From positions 1-55,740 of the forward strand of contig CALHPU010000028.1 of NCBI GenBank assembly GCA_938036435.1: DNA of 55,740 nucleotides, in the 5' to 3' direction. Below are positions 36,295-45,495 of this stretch, in pieces (within the stretch, counting starts at the first letter, position 1; each line of letters opens with the position of its first letter). The stretch comes from an uncultured Pirellulaceae bacterium. GTDB taxonomy: Bacteria > Planctomycetota > Planctomycetia > Pirellulales > Pirellulaceae. The translations under genes were made by a program, and so were the position numbers. The notes under the pieces are model-generated. The model made no database searches, had not been told where the DNA came from, and saw nothing but the letters and a program-made list of their open reading frames with translations.

Positions 36295-38238
36295 CTATTT
36301 CATTTCACGTCCGCTTTTGACGGCGACGGCAGGCGGAGGATAACGGGCCTCAACAACGCCGGTCTCGACAGTGGTACCTCGTTTGCTGGTAGCAGAAATG
36401 TTGACGTTCAAAAATCGGCTGCCTTTAAGTTGATCCTTCTTCAGAGCGTAGCTCCATACACTCATGATGCCGCCACGATTAGCCAATTCGGCTTCGACCT
36501 CAGTCTCTTTGGATTGCCAAGTCCTCCCATTGAAGAATTTTTTGGTTGTCGGATGCTCGATGGTTAAACGCACCGATTCAACAGCCCGGTCGTCTTCGGC
36601 AACGCCCGATATCGTAAAATTGGGGCCCTTCATTGGCTCCCACCTTGATGGATTAGCTAACGTTACGACCGGAGCGGTTGGCCGACCCGCATTGCCGATC
36701 GATGTCGCCACCCGCGCTGCGCGCAAACGACGCTCAAATGATCTCCGTTGCTGTTTGTCCAAATCTTGCACGCTATTGCTCATTTGATTTGGGTCATCTC
36801 GAAGATCATAGTATTCACGCTGGCCATTGGCCCAGTGAACGTAAAGTTCATCGGTCGTTCGCAGGGCCGCATAAGCGCACTGACAGACGTCGTCGAAGAC
36901 CCGTTTACGCTCAAAGTTTTGAATGAGCAAATTCTCTCGCCAGTCGATCGGACTGATTGCGTCTGGAGTTTCCAGTATCGCTGCAAATGACTTTCCATCG
37001 GAACGCGGACACGGCTTACCAGCCAAATCCAAAAACGTCGGAGCTAGATCCAAATGACTTACCAGATGGTCTAAGACTCGCGAATGTTCTGGAGTAAATC
37101 TCTTTTCGATCGCAGCACTCCAGACGATCATCGGTACGTTCGTCGATCGACTGTAAGGCACTTGCTTACCCTCCATTCGATGGTGCCCCAGCAAATACCC
37201 GTGATCGGAAGTGAGAAAAATAGTCGTGTTGTCCAACTCGTTTTCAGCCTCCAGACGACTGAATAGTTTTCCGATCTGCTCATCAACCGACATCAGCGCT
37301 TCGACGCGGCGGCGGAAGGTTTGCTTGAATCTCACCATCCGATAACGCCCAAGCGCCTTAAGCTCTTGAAACTGCTCGGGTTTGTCGCTCATGTCGTCCT
37401 CGTCAAAACTCTCCGCCCACGGCAACGAGGCAGCCGACGCTAGTCCAACATGGCGCGGCGCAATCATACTCTGGCCGCTGGTCGGCTCATGAGGCGCCAT
37501 CGGCGCAAGGTATAAGAAAAACGGCTCTCGGCGATTAAAGGTGATCGTCCTATGTAATTCCAACATCGACAACATCTCTTTCGATTCGTGATCAGTGCGA
37601 AAGTCGTCCTTGTCGGCAGTGAACTGAAGTGTTTCTTTTCCGTTGCGAGCGCGGGTGTAGAAGGTCTCGAAATAGCGGTCGCCACGAGCCATCAGAATTT
37701 CATTCCAGCCAGGTGCAGCGAACCCCTCAGGAAGATCATGCAGGTACTTACCGACAGCCATCGTTCGATAACCAGCCGACTGCATCCAAGTTCCAACGTG
37801 TTGCCGCCCCACCCCGGCCTCGGCCAACACCTGATAGCCACCGGCGTAACCGTTGCTCAACGGGCCTCCGGTCAAATTCGCCCGCACACCCGTACGATGA
37901 GCGTGCTGGCTGTAAAGCAGGCTGGTACGCGACGGTCCGCACAAAGGGGTCGTGACGTGGCAGTTGTTAAAACTCAGACCGGTCGAAGCCAGGCGGTGAA
38001 TGTTCGGCAGGAACCTTTTTAGCACGGCCTCCGCCAATAGCTCCCGTTCTGCATCGTCGAGATTGATCAAGACAATATTGGGACGCTCGTCGTCGGGCAG
38101 GTCATCGTCCGGTGCGTCTGCACGTTCCAAAACGGCGCTGGCGAATTGAGTCTGCAGTGGACCGACAGGAACTTCGGTTTGATTCCAAAACGAATCGCTG
38201 GAATATCGCAGTCCAATAATCGACACGCCTGTCAGCAC
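36295..38238 (-). CDS. Sulfatase (formylglycine-type, alkaline phosphatase superfamily)
   Basis: The CxPSR motif reads CGPSRTS with Cys100 to be converted to formylglycine. Metal-binding Asp61-Asp62 are in VLINLDDAE, and FLTSDHGYLLGHH carries the later Asp-His pair. Length is normal. It would desulfate a polysaccharide or other sulfate ester outside the cytoplasm. The first standard start is GTG 38238, but the frame stays open upstream to about 38310 with a strong hydrophobic stretch (WAICFCLASLVLTGVSIIG) that would be the signal anchor. No ATG, GTG or TTG precedes it, so the true start may be a rare codon such as ATC or ATT. Confidence 0.85.
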   Translation of the reverse strand: MLTGVSIIGLRYSSDSFWNQTEVPVGPLQTQFASAVLERADAPDDDLPDDERPNIVLINLDDAERELLAEAVLKRFLPNIHRLASTGLSFNNCHVTTPLCGPSRTSLLYSQHAHRTGVRANLTGGPLSNGYAGGYQVLAEAGVGRQHVGTWMQSAGYRTMAVGKYLHDLPEGFAAPGWNEILMARGDRYFETFYTRARNGKETLQFTADKDDFRTDHESKEMLSMLELHRTITFNRREPFFLYLAPMAPHEPTSGQSMIAPRHVGLASAASLPWAESFDEDDMSDKPEQFQELKALGRYRMVRFKQTFRRRVEALMSVDEQIGKLFSRLEAENELDNTTIFLTSDHGYLLGHHRMEGKQVPYSRSTNVPMIVWSAAIEKRFTPEHSRVLDHLVSHLDLAPTFLDLAGKPCPRSDGKSFAAILETPDAISPIDWRENLLIQNFERKRVFDDVCQCAYAALRTTDELYVHWANGQREYYDLRDDPNQMSNSVQDLDKQQRRSFERRLRAARVATSIGNAGRPTAPVVTLANPSRWEPMKGPNFTISGVAEDDRAVESVRLTIEHPTTKKFFNGRTWQSKETEVEAELANRGGIMSVWSYALKKDQLKGSRFLNVNISATSKRGTTVETGVVEARYPPPAVAVKSGREMK

Positions 38239-38656
38239 TAAACTGGCTAGACAGAAGCAAATTGCCCAGCGGCTCGATTGCCATTTTTTGAAGGGGTCGT
38301 TGATAGATGAGACCTTAGTGGAAGTGAGTTAGCCCTTGGAGCGACAGTCTAGCGAAAATCGGCAAGTTGGTGCAATGGAGAGTTTCCAAGCCAAAAAAAC
38401 GTCAAGTTTGATGTTGCCGCAACAATTTGATTGACACCGCATTGGTCGCAGCGCTATAAAAAGAAGGCGATCAATTGGAACGGCCTTGATACAGTTAAGA
38501 TGCAAACTCCCAGCACGCAGATTGCATTCATTGATAGGTCGATCATTTCGCCAGCGTTGAGTTGAGCACCGCCTGTTAGACGCCTGCTCAGCAACGACCG
38601 CCTGTTTTCTATTCGCTTCCATCATCGGTTACCAATTTTTTCTCGGGAGAACAAAG
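38239..38656. other. 418-bp divergent intergenic region
   Basis: The first part probably codes the signal anchor of the sulfatase (see that entry). The rest holds a good sigma70 promoter for the downstream plus-strand gene and the GGGAG ribosome site of that gene. No RNA gene is seen. Confidence 0.5.
38431..38460 (+). promoter_or_regulatory. Candidate sigma70 promoter
   Basis: A perfect -35 TTGACA (38431-38436), an 18-base spacer and TATAAA (38455-38460, five of six) lie 197 bp upstream of the STN-like gene. It is the best promoter match in the window. Confidence 0.55.
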
Positions 38657-39610
38657 ATGTCGAATGATGAATTTAGCGAAACAACTGCGATGGAAAGAAA
38701 TTTTCAAGCTATTCAGGATTTCAAACTCAGGCAGTGGAGAATGCGTTATTCAACTTTTGCAATTGCCGGTGTTTTTCTCGCAGCACTCTTCACCATGTCG
38801 ATGTGGCCAAGCGGCGCGCTTTTTGGGTCACCTGAGACAAGCATCGCCAAGACCGTTGGCGACGAAACAACACCTCAGGTTGTGCGTCCTAAGGGACCGC
38901 CGATGATGTCTAGTTCTGCTAAAGCTGATGCCCGCACCGAAGAAGCGCTCGAATCGGCCTGTAGTATTGACTACCAAGAAACCCAATTCTCAGACGTGAT
39001 GGTGGAACTCAGTGAAAGTTTAAAGCTGAACTTCATCCTTCATGATACGGCAATAGACGATGCGCTGACCGAAGAAGAACTTGTCACCATCCGTGTGCAT
39101 GGTGTCTCATTTGCCAAGGCGCTGGAGTTACTCCTAGATCCCTTCAACGCGGTCTACACGATCGACGAAGGCGTGGTTGTGATCGTATCCAAAGCCAACA
39201 TGAATGACCCGGAACATCTTCGGCTCAAGATGTTTGACTGCAAAGACCTTCTAACCGCCTTTGTAAACTCCGGTGACTTCAAAAGCAGGTCCCAAGCGAG
39301 CTTGGGACTAACGAAATTGGTATGTTCCATGGTCCAGCCTGACGCGTGGGATACCAATGGCGGCGAGGGGCGGGCCTCGATCGCGGGCGAAATCTTAATC
39401 GTAAATCAGAACGAGTCGGCTCTACGTCAGATCAGCGCACTGCTTAAGGACCTGCGTGGCCAAGTCTTAGGGGAATCAGAAAAAATCGATCTCAAGGAGC
39501 GCGCAGCCCAAAGGGCGAAGGCCCTGAAAGCTAGGGCCGAGAGAGCCAAGGCGAAAGAAAACAAGGCTGTTCCGGTAGGCAAATTTGGGGACAATCCGTT
39601 TAAAAATTAG
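38657..39610 (+). CDS. Membrane-anchored protein with STN/secretin-like domain
   Basis: One TM (FAIAGVFLAALFTMSMW, about 35-51) then a periplasmic part. Residues about 100-190 have the STN/secretin-N pattern: FSDVMVELSESLKLNFILHD, ITIRVHGVSFAKALELLLDPFNAVYTIDEGVVVIVSK, as in secretin or TonB-short N-terminal modules. The C-terminus is a Lys/Ala/Arg-rich helix (RAAQRAKALKARAERAKAKE). There is no secretin barrel, so it is not a pore. It may be a pilus/secretion accessory or a planctomycete-only scaffold. ATG 38657 with GGGAG seven bases upstream. Confidence 0.6.
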   Translation: MSNDEFSETTAMERNFQAIQDFKLRQWRMRYSTFAIAGVFLAALFTMSMWPSGALFGSPETSIAKTVGDETTPQVVRPKGPPMMSSSAKADARTEEALESACSIDYQETQFSDVMVELSESLKLNFILHDTAIDDALTEEELVTIRVHGVSFAKALELLLDPFNAVYTIDEGVVVIVSKANMNDPEHLRLKMFDCKDLLTAFVNSGDFKSRSQASLGLTKLVCSMVQPDAWDTNGGEGRASIAGEILIVNQNESALRQISALLKDLRGQVLGESEKIDLKERAAQRAKALKARAERAKAKENKAVPVGKFGDNPFKN

Positions 39611-39668
39611 GTTCTTCCCAGAACTTAGTGGCACGAAGTTCTTGTTGAATTAGCCATTTCAAATGGAT

Positions 39669-39731
39669 GTAGTGGGATTCGCCAGAATTCCCTTAAGAAG
39701 AGCCGGTTGGAATTCTGGCGAATCCCACTAC
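39669..39731. repeat. REPIN: two perfect 23-bp inverted arms with GTAG foot and GCCA loop
   Basis: Arms at 39669-39691 and 39709-39731 are exact reverse complements, separated by 17 bases. Each arm starts GTAGTGGGATTC, then loop GCCA, then GAATTCC. Within each arm GGGATTC pairs with GAATTCC (seven pairs, one G-T). This is the clearest REP-like unit in the window, and shares its GTAG foot and TCGCCAGA core with the pair at 31794. Confidence 0.8.
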
Positions 39732-39802
39732 GATTTCAAAGGCAGCCATTAAAATCCGGGAAGAGCCAAAAATTACAATTCATCTGAAGCTGCCGATTCT
39801 CA

Positions 39803-39870
39803 GTAGCCTAAGTCGCAAGGCTTTAGACCGCCAAAAAGCAAAACCTCCAATCTCTTGCGAGGTCGGCTAC
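39803..39870. repeat. 68-bp REPIN-like element, copy 1
   Basis: Starts GTAGCCTAAGTCGCAAGGCTT (stem AAGTC/GGCTT, loop GCAA) and ends with the inverse, CTCTTGCGAGGTCGGCTAC. It aligns along its length with the copy at 50883-50951. The element lies between the STN-like gene and a small minus-strand gene. Confidence 0.65.
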
Positions 39871-39882
39871 CCATCGAGAGAG

Positions 39883-40305
39883 CTATTGTTGCTCTTTGAT
39901 CGATTTTTGCACAAATCCGATCGCGTCGGCGACAGGATTTGTGAACACGCCGGCCTCGCTGTTCTCAAATGCCCTCTTCCACAATTGATAACCTTCCTGC
40001 GTCGCCTCGAACTGCTCCAGTGCGCTCTCTACGTCATCGTGCTGACTTTCCAACTCAGTCACGCTCTGCGCCAAGGCGTCGCTAAGGTACGGCAGGTGGC
40101 TGATGAACACCGTCTTTCCTCCGGGAGCCGAGGGATTTGGGATATTTAGCTCTGATATGTAAATGTGGACGATGTCGCCGTACTCCGGGTCGTCATGATC
40201 GATGCTGACAATCGTTAGCCGAGAATCTGACTCATCGGGGCGTGTTTTGTATTTCCAAACTTGGCCCACGGAAAATGGTGGCTTAGAAGAAGGCTTCTGC
40301 GACAT
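39883..40305 (-). CDS. Hypothetical protein, no recognised domain
   Basis: A 140-residue soluble protein. The first third looks like a small beta-barrel (FSVGQVWKYKTR, RLTIVSIDHDD, DIVHIYISEL), similar in feel to SH3-like domains; the second half is acidic and helical (ELESQHDDVESALEQFEATQEGYQLWKRAF). Start ATG 40305. A REPIN-like element sits 13 bp past its stop codon. Function unknown. Confidence 0.55.
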   Translation of the reverse strand: MSQKPSSKPPFSVGQVWKYKTRPDESDSRLTIVSIDHDDPEYGDIVHIYISELNIPNPSAPGGKTVFISHLPYLSDALAQSVTELESQHDDVESALEQFEATQEGYQLWKRAFENSEAGVFTNPVADAIGFVQKSIKEQQ

Positions 40306-40443
40306 GAATGCTCGACTGCTTGGACTTTTGGAGTTTGCTAATCAGCGACGGATTGTAAAGATCCCCATCCTTTAGAAACAGTTGCTCTGTTGGCTCAACG
40401 GTTCTTTTCAGCAAATTAACTGCGTCCAAATCACGTTGGCCAA

Positions 40444-40472
40444 TTGCAAACCGAGACCAAATTTCGCATAAT
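40444..40472 (+). promoter_or_regulatory. Candidate sigma70 promoter of guaB
   Basis: TTGCAA (40444-40449), a 17-base spacer and CATAAT (40467-40472) lie 87 bp upstream of the guaB start. Both boxes match four or five of six consensus bases. Confidence 0.4.
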
Positions 40473-40558
40473 TGGGTGCTTCAAAAATATTTCGCCAACA
40501 ATCGGTTAAACCAACACCGTGAGACGAATTTCCGGGATACCTCGAGAAACCTGAAGCC

Positions 40559-42034
40559 ATGCAAGACAAGATTCGCCACACCGCCATCACTTTCGACGAC
40601 GTCCTGATCGAGCCGCGCTACAGCGAAGTGGTGCCCTCAGATGTCGAAGTTTCTACCCGGCTGACCAACCGCATCGCGCTCAACATCCCGCTGATCAGCT
40701 CGCCGATGGACACCGTTACCGAAAGCCGCATGGCGATCGCGCTGGCGAAGGTCGGTGGTTTGGGCGTGATCCATAAAAACATGTCCGCCGATGTGCAGGC
40801 CGAGGAAGTCTACAAAGTTAAACGCTCGGCTAACGGCATCATCTTCGATCCGGTAACTCTGCCGCCAGAAGCCACCGTCGGCCAAGCCAAGGACATCATG
40901 GCTCAGCATAAAGTTTCTGGTGTTCCCATCGTGCTAGCGGATGGAACGCTTGCTGGCATCCTGACTCGCCGCGACTTGCGGTTCCTAGAAACAGTGGAAA
41001 TCTCGGTATCTGAGGTGATGACGGCCGATCCATTGGTGACGGCGACGGGAACTGTGACGCTTGAGGAAGCTGAAAAGATTTTAACGGCTAAAAAGGTGGA
41101 GAAACTTTTACTGATTGACGAAGAAAGGAAACTAAAGGGACTGATCACGATCAAAGACATCGACATGATGCGTCGCTTCCCCAATGCCTGTAAGGACAGT
41201 CAGGGAAGATTACGAGTTGGTGCTGCGATCGGAGTGCACGATCTCGAGAGGGCCGAACGCCTGATCGAGAAAGATGTGGATGTCCTGATCGTAGACAGTG
41301 CTCACGGGCACTCGAAGAACGTCATCGAGACGATTCGTGCGATCAAAAAACGTTGGGACATTGATGTTATCGCAGGCAATGTTGCAACAGCCGAAGGATG
41401 CGAGGCGTTAATCGAAGCAGGTGCTGACGCGGTCAAGATTGGAATTGGCCCTGGATCGATTTGTACAACTCGCGTGGTCAGTGGAATTGGCGTTCCGCAG
41501 GTCACGGCAATTGGCGAATGCAGTGCCGTTGCTGAAAAACATAACATTCCCGTAATCGCCGACGGGGGAATTAGATACTCAGGGGACATCACCAAAGCGA
41601 TCGCGGCTGGAGCCAGTTGCGTGATGATTGGTGGACTCTTCGCCGGGCTTGTTGAAAGTCCTGGTGAGATGATTTTGTACCAGGGGCGCACCTTTAAGGT
41701 GTACCGTGGTATGGGCTCACTTGGCGCAATGGCCAAAGGGTCGAGTGAACGTTACCGACAGTCCGGAGAAGGACCAGGCAAACTGGTCCCCGAAGGAGTC
41801 GAGGGACGCGTTCCGTTTAAGGGGGCACTTAGCGATTTCGTATACCAACTGGTAGGCGGACTGCGCGCCGGCATGGGTTATTGCGGCACGCAGACCATCG
41901 ACCAGCTGCGTAGCGATGCACGATTTATTCAGGTATCAGCGGCGAGTGTTAGAGAAAGCCACCCACATGATATTGCAATTACTCAAGAATCACCCAACTA
42001 CAGTACGGATGCTCCGTCCGGAGACCACACGTAA
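40559..42034 (+). CDS. guaB: IMP dehydrogenase
   Basis: The enzyme oxidises IMP to XMP with NAD+, the first committed step of GMP synthesis. A TIM barrel is interrupted by two CBS domains (about 95-215: [30 protein letters not shown]). The catalytic loop is [14 protein letters not shown] with Cys302. The mobile flap contains SSERYRQS and EGRVPFKG. Length 491 is normal. ATG at 40559 has no clear ribosome site, but the family N-terminus begins here. Its 3' end overlaps the next gene by 26 bases. Confidence 0.97.
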   Translation: MQDKIRHTAITFDDVLIEPRYSEVVPSDVEVSTRLTNRIALNIPLISSPMDTVTESRMAIALAKVGGLGVIHKNMSADVQAEEVYKVKRSANGIIFDPVTLPPEATVGQAKDIMAQHKVSGVPIVLADGTLAGILTRRDLRFLETVEISVSEVMTADPLVTATGTVTLEEAEKILTAKKVEKLLLIDEERKLKGLITIKDIDMMRRFPNACKDSQGRLRVGAAIGVHDLERAERLIEKDVDVLIVDSAHGHSKNVIETIRAIKKRWDIDVIAGNVATAEGCEALIEAGADAVKIGIGPGSICTTRVVSGIGVPQVTAIGECSAVAEKHNIPVIADGGIRYSGDITKAIAAGASCVMIGGLFAGLVESPGEMILYQGRTFKVYRGMGSLGAMAKGSSERYRQSGEGPGKLVPEGVEGRVPFKGALSDFVYQLVGGLRAGMGYCGTQTIDQLRSDARFIQVSAASVRESHPHDIAITQESPNYSTDAPSGDHT

Positions 42035-43925
42035 TTGTAGCTTTTTGGCGATGGCCGCAGTACTGTTGCTGTTGCCGATGACCCCACTTGTCGCGCAGCA
42101 ACCCTTTGAGGCCGAAGATCAGAAATTCAATCCGATCTATCAGGCGTACCAAGAACAGCTAAAGGAAAATCAACGCCGACTCTCCGGCAGTGACGATGCC
42201 TACCAACAGCAGATGCAGAAGAACCAAGTATCGCAAGTCTACATGCCTCCGGTTCACATCGCTCCACAACTCCCGCCGCGTCACTCTCGCCCCAACCGAT
42301 CTTTAAACGGTCGATTCAACTCCGTTCAAGACTACGCAGCTCCGCACAAACCGGCTCACGCCAGTCTCTCAGACCAGCAAACGAAGCAACCGCGTAAAAC
42401 CATTGCTAGACCTCGGCAAAAACCTGTCTCGCGCCCCAGCAGTGACCGAACATCGGCCGCCTCCTCTAACGAACATGTTTTCCTTCAAGACCGTATCGCC
42501 AGCGCTCTGTCACGAACCTTTGGGCGAAAACCCAAGGCCTCTGAACCTAGCTCCCCAACGCCACTGTTGGAAACACCTGAAAACGTTGTTGTCCAAGCTG
42601 ACAAACCGCAAATGTTAAAAAGAGGTGACGTTCGCCCGACCCAGCTGCAACAGTACGCCTCAAACAAACAAAAAAAGACATTGCAAGAAGGTCGTAGCAA
42701 GATTGACGATCAAGAACATGACCTCTACGAGCAATCAGATCAATCGTTGAGCTCGGTTTTGGATCGGTCCGAGGGCGAAACACTCACCGTTACACCCGAA
42801 GATCGCTCTGCCGACATCATACTTGCTGACGCAATACCACCACGGGTCTTCATTTCAGAAAATCCGATGCAAGACGCGTCGCGTGTCGTACCATCTTCCT
42901 ACCAGATAAAAAGGCGGGGACCAGGTGTCGCCAAACGGACACGTCGCATGAAAGCACCGCGCCCAATAAGTTATCGCCCAAAACAGAACAAACTTCGCGC
43001 CAGTGAAATATCGATCCTTGTAGGTCAAGAGAAAGAGGAGTCTCTTGAAGACCTAGATTTCGATCTTCCACTCGATGAGGACGGCAACAAAGACAGTTCG
43101 ACTGATGAAGATTTTTCATCTCCATTGCGTCCCAAGGCTGATTCTGACACCAAACCCGAACAGAGGGACGATCTCGAATCGATGGAAGACGACGATCGGA
43201 TTCGCAGTCGTTTAGACGATGACCTAGATGATGATTTAGACGATATCGACGAAGAAGACTTCGACGACGAACCAGACGTCGAGCGTCCTGTTAAGCGTCC
43301 GTGCAACGAGTTCCGCGACGAATTGTTGTCGACGTCAATTCGAGACATATCACTGGACATCAGCCCGGGAGCGTACAGCGAATCTGCGAGATATGGCGGC
43401 CTCAACCGTTCTTGGACTGATCGCAGCGGAAACCTAATTGCTGAAGGTACCATGGTCGATCTACGACGTGGCTACGTGATACTCGACAGCGGCCAAAAAA
43501 TCCCTTACGCCAAGCTTGGTGTGTCGGACTTGGCGGTGGTGTCGGAGTTCTGGCGACTCCCAACGGTTTGCTTGTTGGGCAACCGAGGCGGCAGTCCTTA
43601 CCGCAGTTGGGCACCTCAAACAGTTACGTGGAAAGCATCCTCGTTATGTCACAAGCCCCTGTTCTTTGAGAATCGACAACTCGAGCGATACGGACACTCG
43701 CGTGGACCGTTTGCTCAACCCATTCACTCGACGGTTCACTTTTTCACCAGCTTGATCAGCCTGCCATACCAAACGGCCATCACGCCTGCCAACGAATGCC
43801 AGTACGCTCTTGGATTTTTCCGACCTGGCGATTGTGCTCCATGGCTCAAAGATCCAATTCCAATCAGCCTTCAAGGCGCTCGCCGCCAAGCGTTGCTTAC
43901 TACCGGCGGAGCATTCATTCCTTAA
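42009..43925 (+). CDS. SHD1-domain secreted protein with conserved C-terminal module
   Basis: The ATG at 42009 gives a signal peptide ([20 protein letters not shown]); longer in-frame starts at 41916 and 41967 overlap guaB more. Residues about 30-470 are low-complexity (Gln/Arg/Pro then very acidic [19 protein letters not shown]). An SHD1-like domain follows at about 460-510 ([37 protein letters not shown] split in two strands). The last 110 residues ([51 protein letters not shown]) form a block that recurs at the end of other Pirellulaceae proteins. Surface role is inferred; SHD1 function is unknown. Confidence 0.8.
   Translation: MLRPETTRNCSFLAMAAVLLLLPMTPLVAQQPFEAEDQKFNPIYQAYQEQLKENQRRLSGSDDAYQQQMQKNQVSQVYMPPVHIAPQLPPRHSRPNRSLNGRFNSVQDYAAPHKPAHASLSDQQTKQPRKTIARPRQKPVSRPSSDRTSAASSNEHVFLQDRIASALSRTFGRKPKASEPSSPTPLLETPENVVVQADKPQMLKRGDVRPTQLQQYASNKQKKTLQEGRSKIDDQEHDLYEQSDQSLSSVLDRSEGETLTVTPEDRSADIILADAIPPRVFISENPMQDASRVVPSSYQIKRRGPGVAKRTRRMKAPRPISYRPKQNKLRASEISILVGQEKEESLEDLDFDLPLDEDGNKDSSTDEDFSSPLRPKADSDTKPEQRDDLESMEDDDRIRSRLDDDLDDDLDDIDEEDFDDEPDVERPVKRPCNEFRDELLSTSIRDISLDISPGAYSESARYGGLNRSWTDRSGNLIAEGTMVDLRRGYVILDSGQKIPYAKLGVSDLAVVSEFWRLPTVCLLGNRGGSPYRSWAPQTVTWKASSLCHKPLFFENRQLERYGHSRGPFAQPIHSTVHFFTSLISLPYQTAITPANECQYALGFFRPGDCAPWLKDPIPISLQGARRQALLTTGGAFIP
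43544..43564 (-). repeat. REP-like hairpin inside the coding region
   Basis: On the minus strand GTTG is followed by GGAGTC-GCCA-GAACTCC: a six-pair stem with one bulged A and the same GCCA loop as the intergenic REPs. It codes SEFWRLP just after the SHD1 domain of the host gene. Confidence 0.4.
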
Positions 43926-44300
43926 GCGTAGCTAGGGCATTTTTGCCAAAGGAACAAGAAATACAACGGAACATCTTCCGGATGTAAGTAGAAGGCGATT
44001 GGATTGGCCGCAGATTTTTCTGCGGCCTTTTTTTGTAGTGGGCGGCCGGAGAATTCCAGCTGTTATTCCTGCCTTTCGGTCGTTGGCGTAACCCGCAAAA
44101 CGCGACAAAGTGATAGCACCTCGCTGGTAAACCTTGACGGCGATTCCGGATCTGAGTCCGCCGGAAAACGGGAAGCACCGTTTTTCATCTATTTGCTCAA
44201 GTCGAAGCTTGCCACTGGAGGTGCGGCTGATAAATTTGCTGCACCGCCGCTCCGCAGCGTACACATTTATTCACGATTATACCTGTTGAAAACCGAACGC
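43926..44300. other. 375-bp intergenic region
   Basis: The strong terminator at 44006-44034 closes the guaB-SHD1 transcript. The frame of the next gene is open through most of the region, but composition and lack of homology-like features before 44301 argue that this is non-coding. No RNA gene is seen. Confidence 0.5.
44006..44034 (+). terminator. Rho-independent terminator after the SHD1 gene
   Basis: A nine-bp perfect stem (GGCCGCAGA with TCTGCGGCC), four-base loop and seven T. Confidence 0.92.
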
Positions 44301-44858
44301 ATGACCACGTCTACTAGCGAAATTGATCTGCTGATTCAGAACGCCCGCCTTCGTGACGAAATGGAACCCTACTTGGACGAATCAGTGTATCTGGTTGACC
44401 TAGATCGCATGTCGACAGTACACGAAAATGAATTCCTCACCTCAATGCTGGCCTGGGAGAAAGCACCTGTGCTGCCCATCAGTCGTTGGTTCGAACCCGA
44501 ACTGAAACTACCGCCGCACCAACAATTTGACGACGCTCAAATGGCAGAGGAACTTGACCGCGTAGTAGGAGTGCTGTTCGAGCAAAACATTGTGCTGCTT
44601 CAAACAGAACATCTCTCAGACCGCCAGCTGTATTGTTTGATCGTGCGAGACATTCTTCCAGCGGAAGAGAAGAAGATGATGTTGCCTGGTCAAGATTTCC
44701 TCCGTTGGCAGTGTTTGGATATGGTCCAGGACGAAGAGGCGTGGTTACGTTTTTACGCATCGGATCATGATCGAGCTATTTGGGCGTTTGAGAACGAGTT
44801 ACGTTTACCTCCTAAAGCTGCAGTACCTTTCCCTAGAAAACTGCCCACAGCGATATAG
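44301..44858 (+). CDS. Conserved hypothetical protein (planctomycete-type)
   Basis: A 185-residue soluble protein. ATG 44301 is chosen: it begins MTTSTSEIDLLIQNARLRDE, whereas the open frame upstream to 44004 crosses a terminator hairpin. The sequence is acidic and helical, with RMSTVHENEFLTSMLAWEK, PISRWFEPELKLPP and YASDHDRAIWAFENELRLPP; two similar W..E..L.LPP pieces may mark an internal duplication. No catalytic motif or membrane segment. The gene is convergent with the DUF3859 gene and ends at a shared terminator. Confidence 0.6.
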   Translation: MTTSTSEIDLLIQNARLRDEMEPYLDESVYLVDLDRMSTVHENEFLTSMLAWEKAPVLPISRWFEPELKLPPHQQFDDAQMAEELDRVVGVLFEQNIVLLQTEHLSDRQLYCLIVRDILPAEEKKMMLPGQDFLRWQCLDMVQDEEAWLRFYASDHDRAIWAFENELRLPPKAAVPFPRKLPTAI

Positions 44859-44881
44859 CCGCGGCTAGAGCATATTTTTTG

Positions 44882-44920
44882 AAAAGCAGAGGTGCGGAGT
44901 CTACGCGCCTGTGCTTTTTT
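44882..44920. terminator. Bidirectional terminator hairpin
   Basis: AAAAGCA..GG.GCG pairs with CGC.CC..TGCTTTT with mismatches; A- and T-rich ends on both sides let it serve both convergent genes. Confidence 0.6.
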
Positions 44921-44940
44921 CGCTTATCGATGAACGCACG

Positions 44941-45330
44941 CTACTCTTTGAAAACCTCGAACGCTTTCTCCGCGACTACTTTATCGTCAAGTTCGACCCA
45001 CATCTTCCAGACGCCAAGCTTATCCTCGATAGGGTCCCAGATCGTGTCGCCCAAGTAAAAGTCCCAGTCATTGGTTTTCACGTAGACTGTTCCATCAAAT
45101 GGATCTCGCCGTTTACCATCGCTGTCTAGAATCCCCGGATGATCGATGCAGTAATACAACTCTTTGTTCTTGCCGCCCTTGACGTTAATCACGAAGCCAA
45201 ATTCGATGTCGATCAGCGCTGGAACACGCAGCGTAAATTCAGCGATGCGTGGCAATTCCTTCGCCTTGGCATCCCAACCGCGATAGATTCCGTGGCTGCG
45301 TAGTTTGACTTGAGCTGTTTTCCTTGCCAT
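44941..45330 (-). CDS. DUF3859-domain protein
   Basis: A 129-residue protein. It starts MARKTAQVKLRSHGIYRGWD (ATG 45330; longer frame to 45393 has no homology feel). LRSHGIYRG, LRVPALIDIEFGFVINV, and YYCIDHPGILDSDGK followed by FYLGDTIW match the DUF3859 pattern (PF12975), a small beta-sandwich of unknown function. No signal peptide, so it is probably cytoplasmic. Confidence 0.65.
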   Translation of the reverse strand: MARKTAQVKLRSHGIYRGWDAKAKELPRIAEFTLRVPALIDIEFGFVINVKGGKNKELYYCIDHPGILDSDGKRRDPFDGTVYVKTNDWDFYLGDTIWDPIEDKLGVWKMWVELDDKVVAEKAFEVFKE

Positions 45331-45495
45331 CGTGGCCGGCGGGTTCCAAAAAGAGTAAGCGCGGGTGAAACATTCATCGTAGCATGCCCCCAAATTTAGA
45401 CCAGTCTTTCAGCATCCTCGGCCAAACCGTAGACTTTAAGTCGACTCATCACACCTGTTCCTAATTGCCATCGATCGAACCAGTAATTGAGCCCC

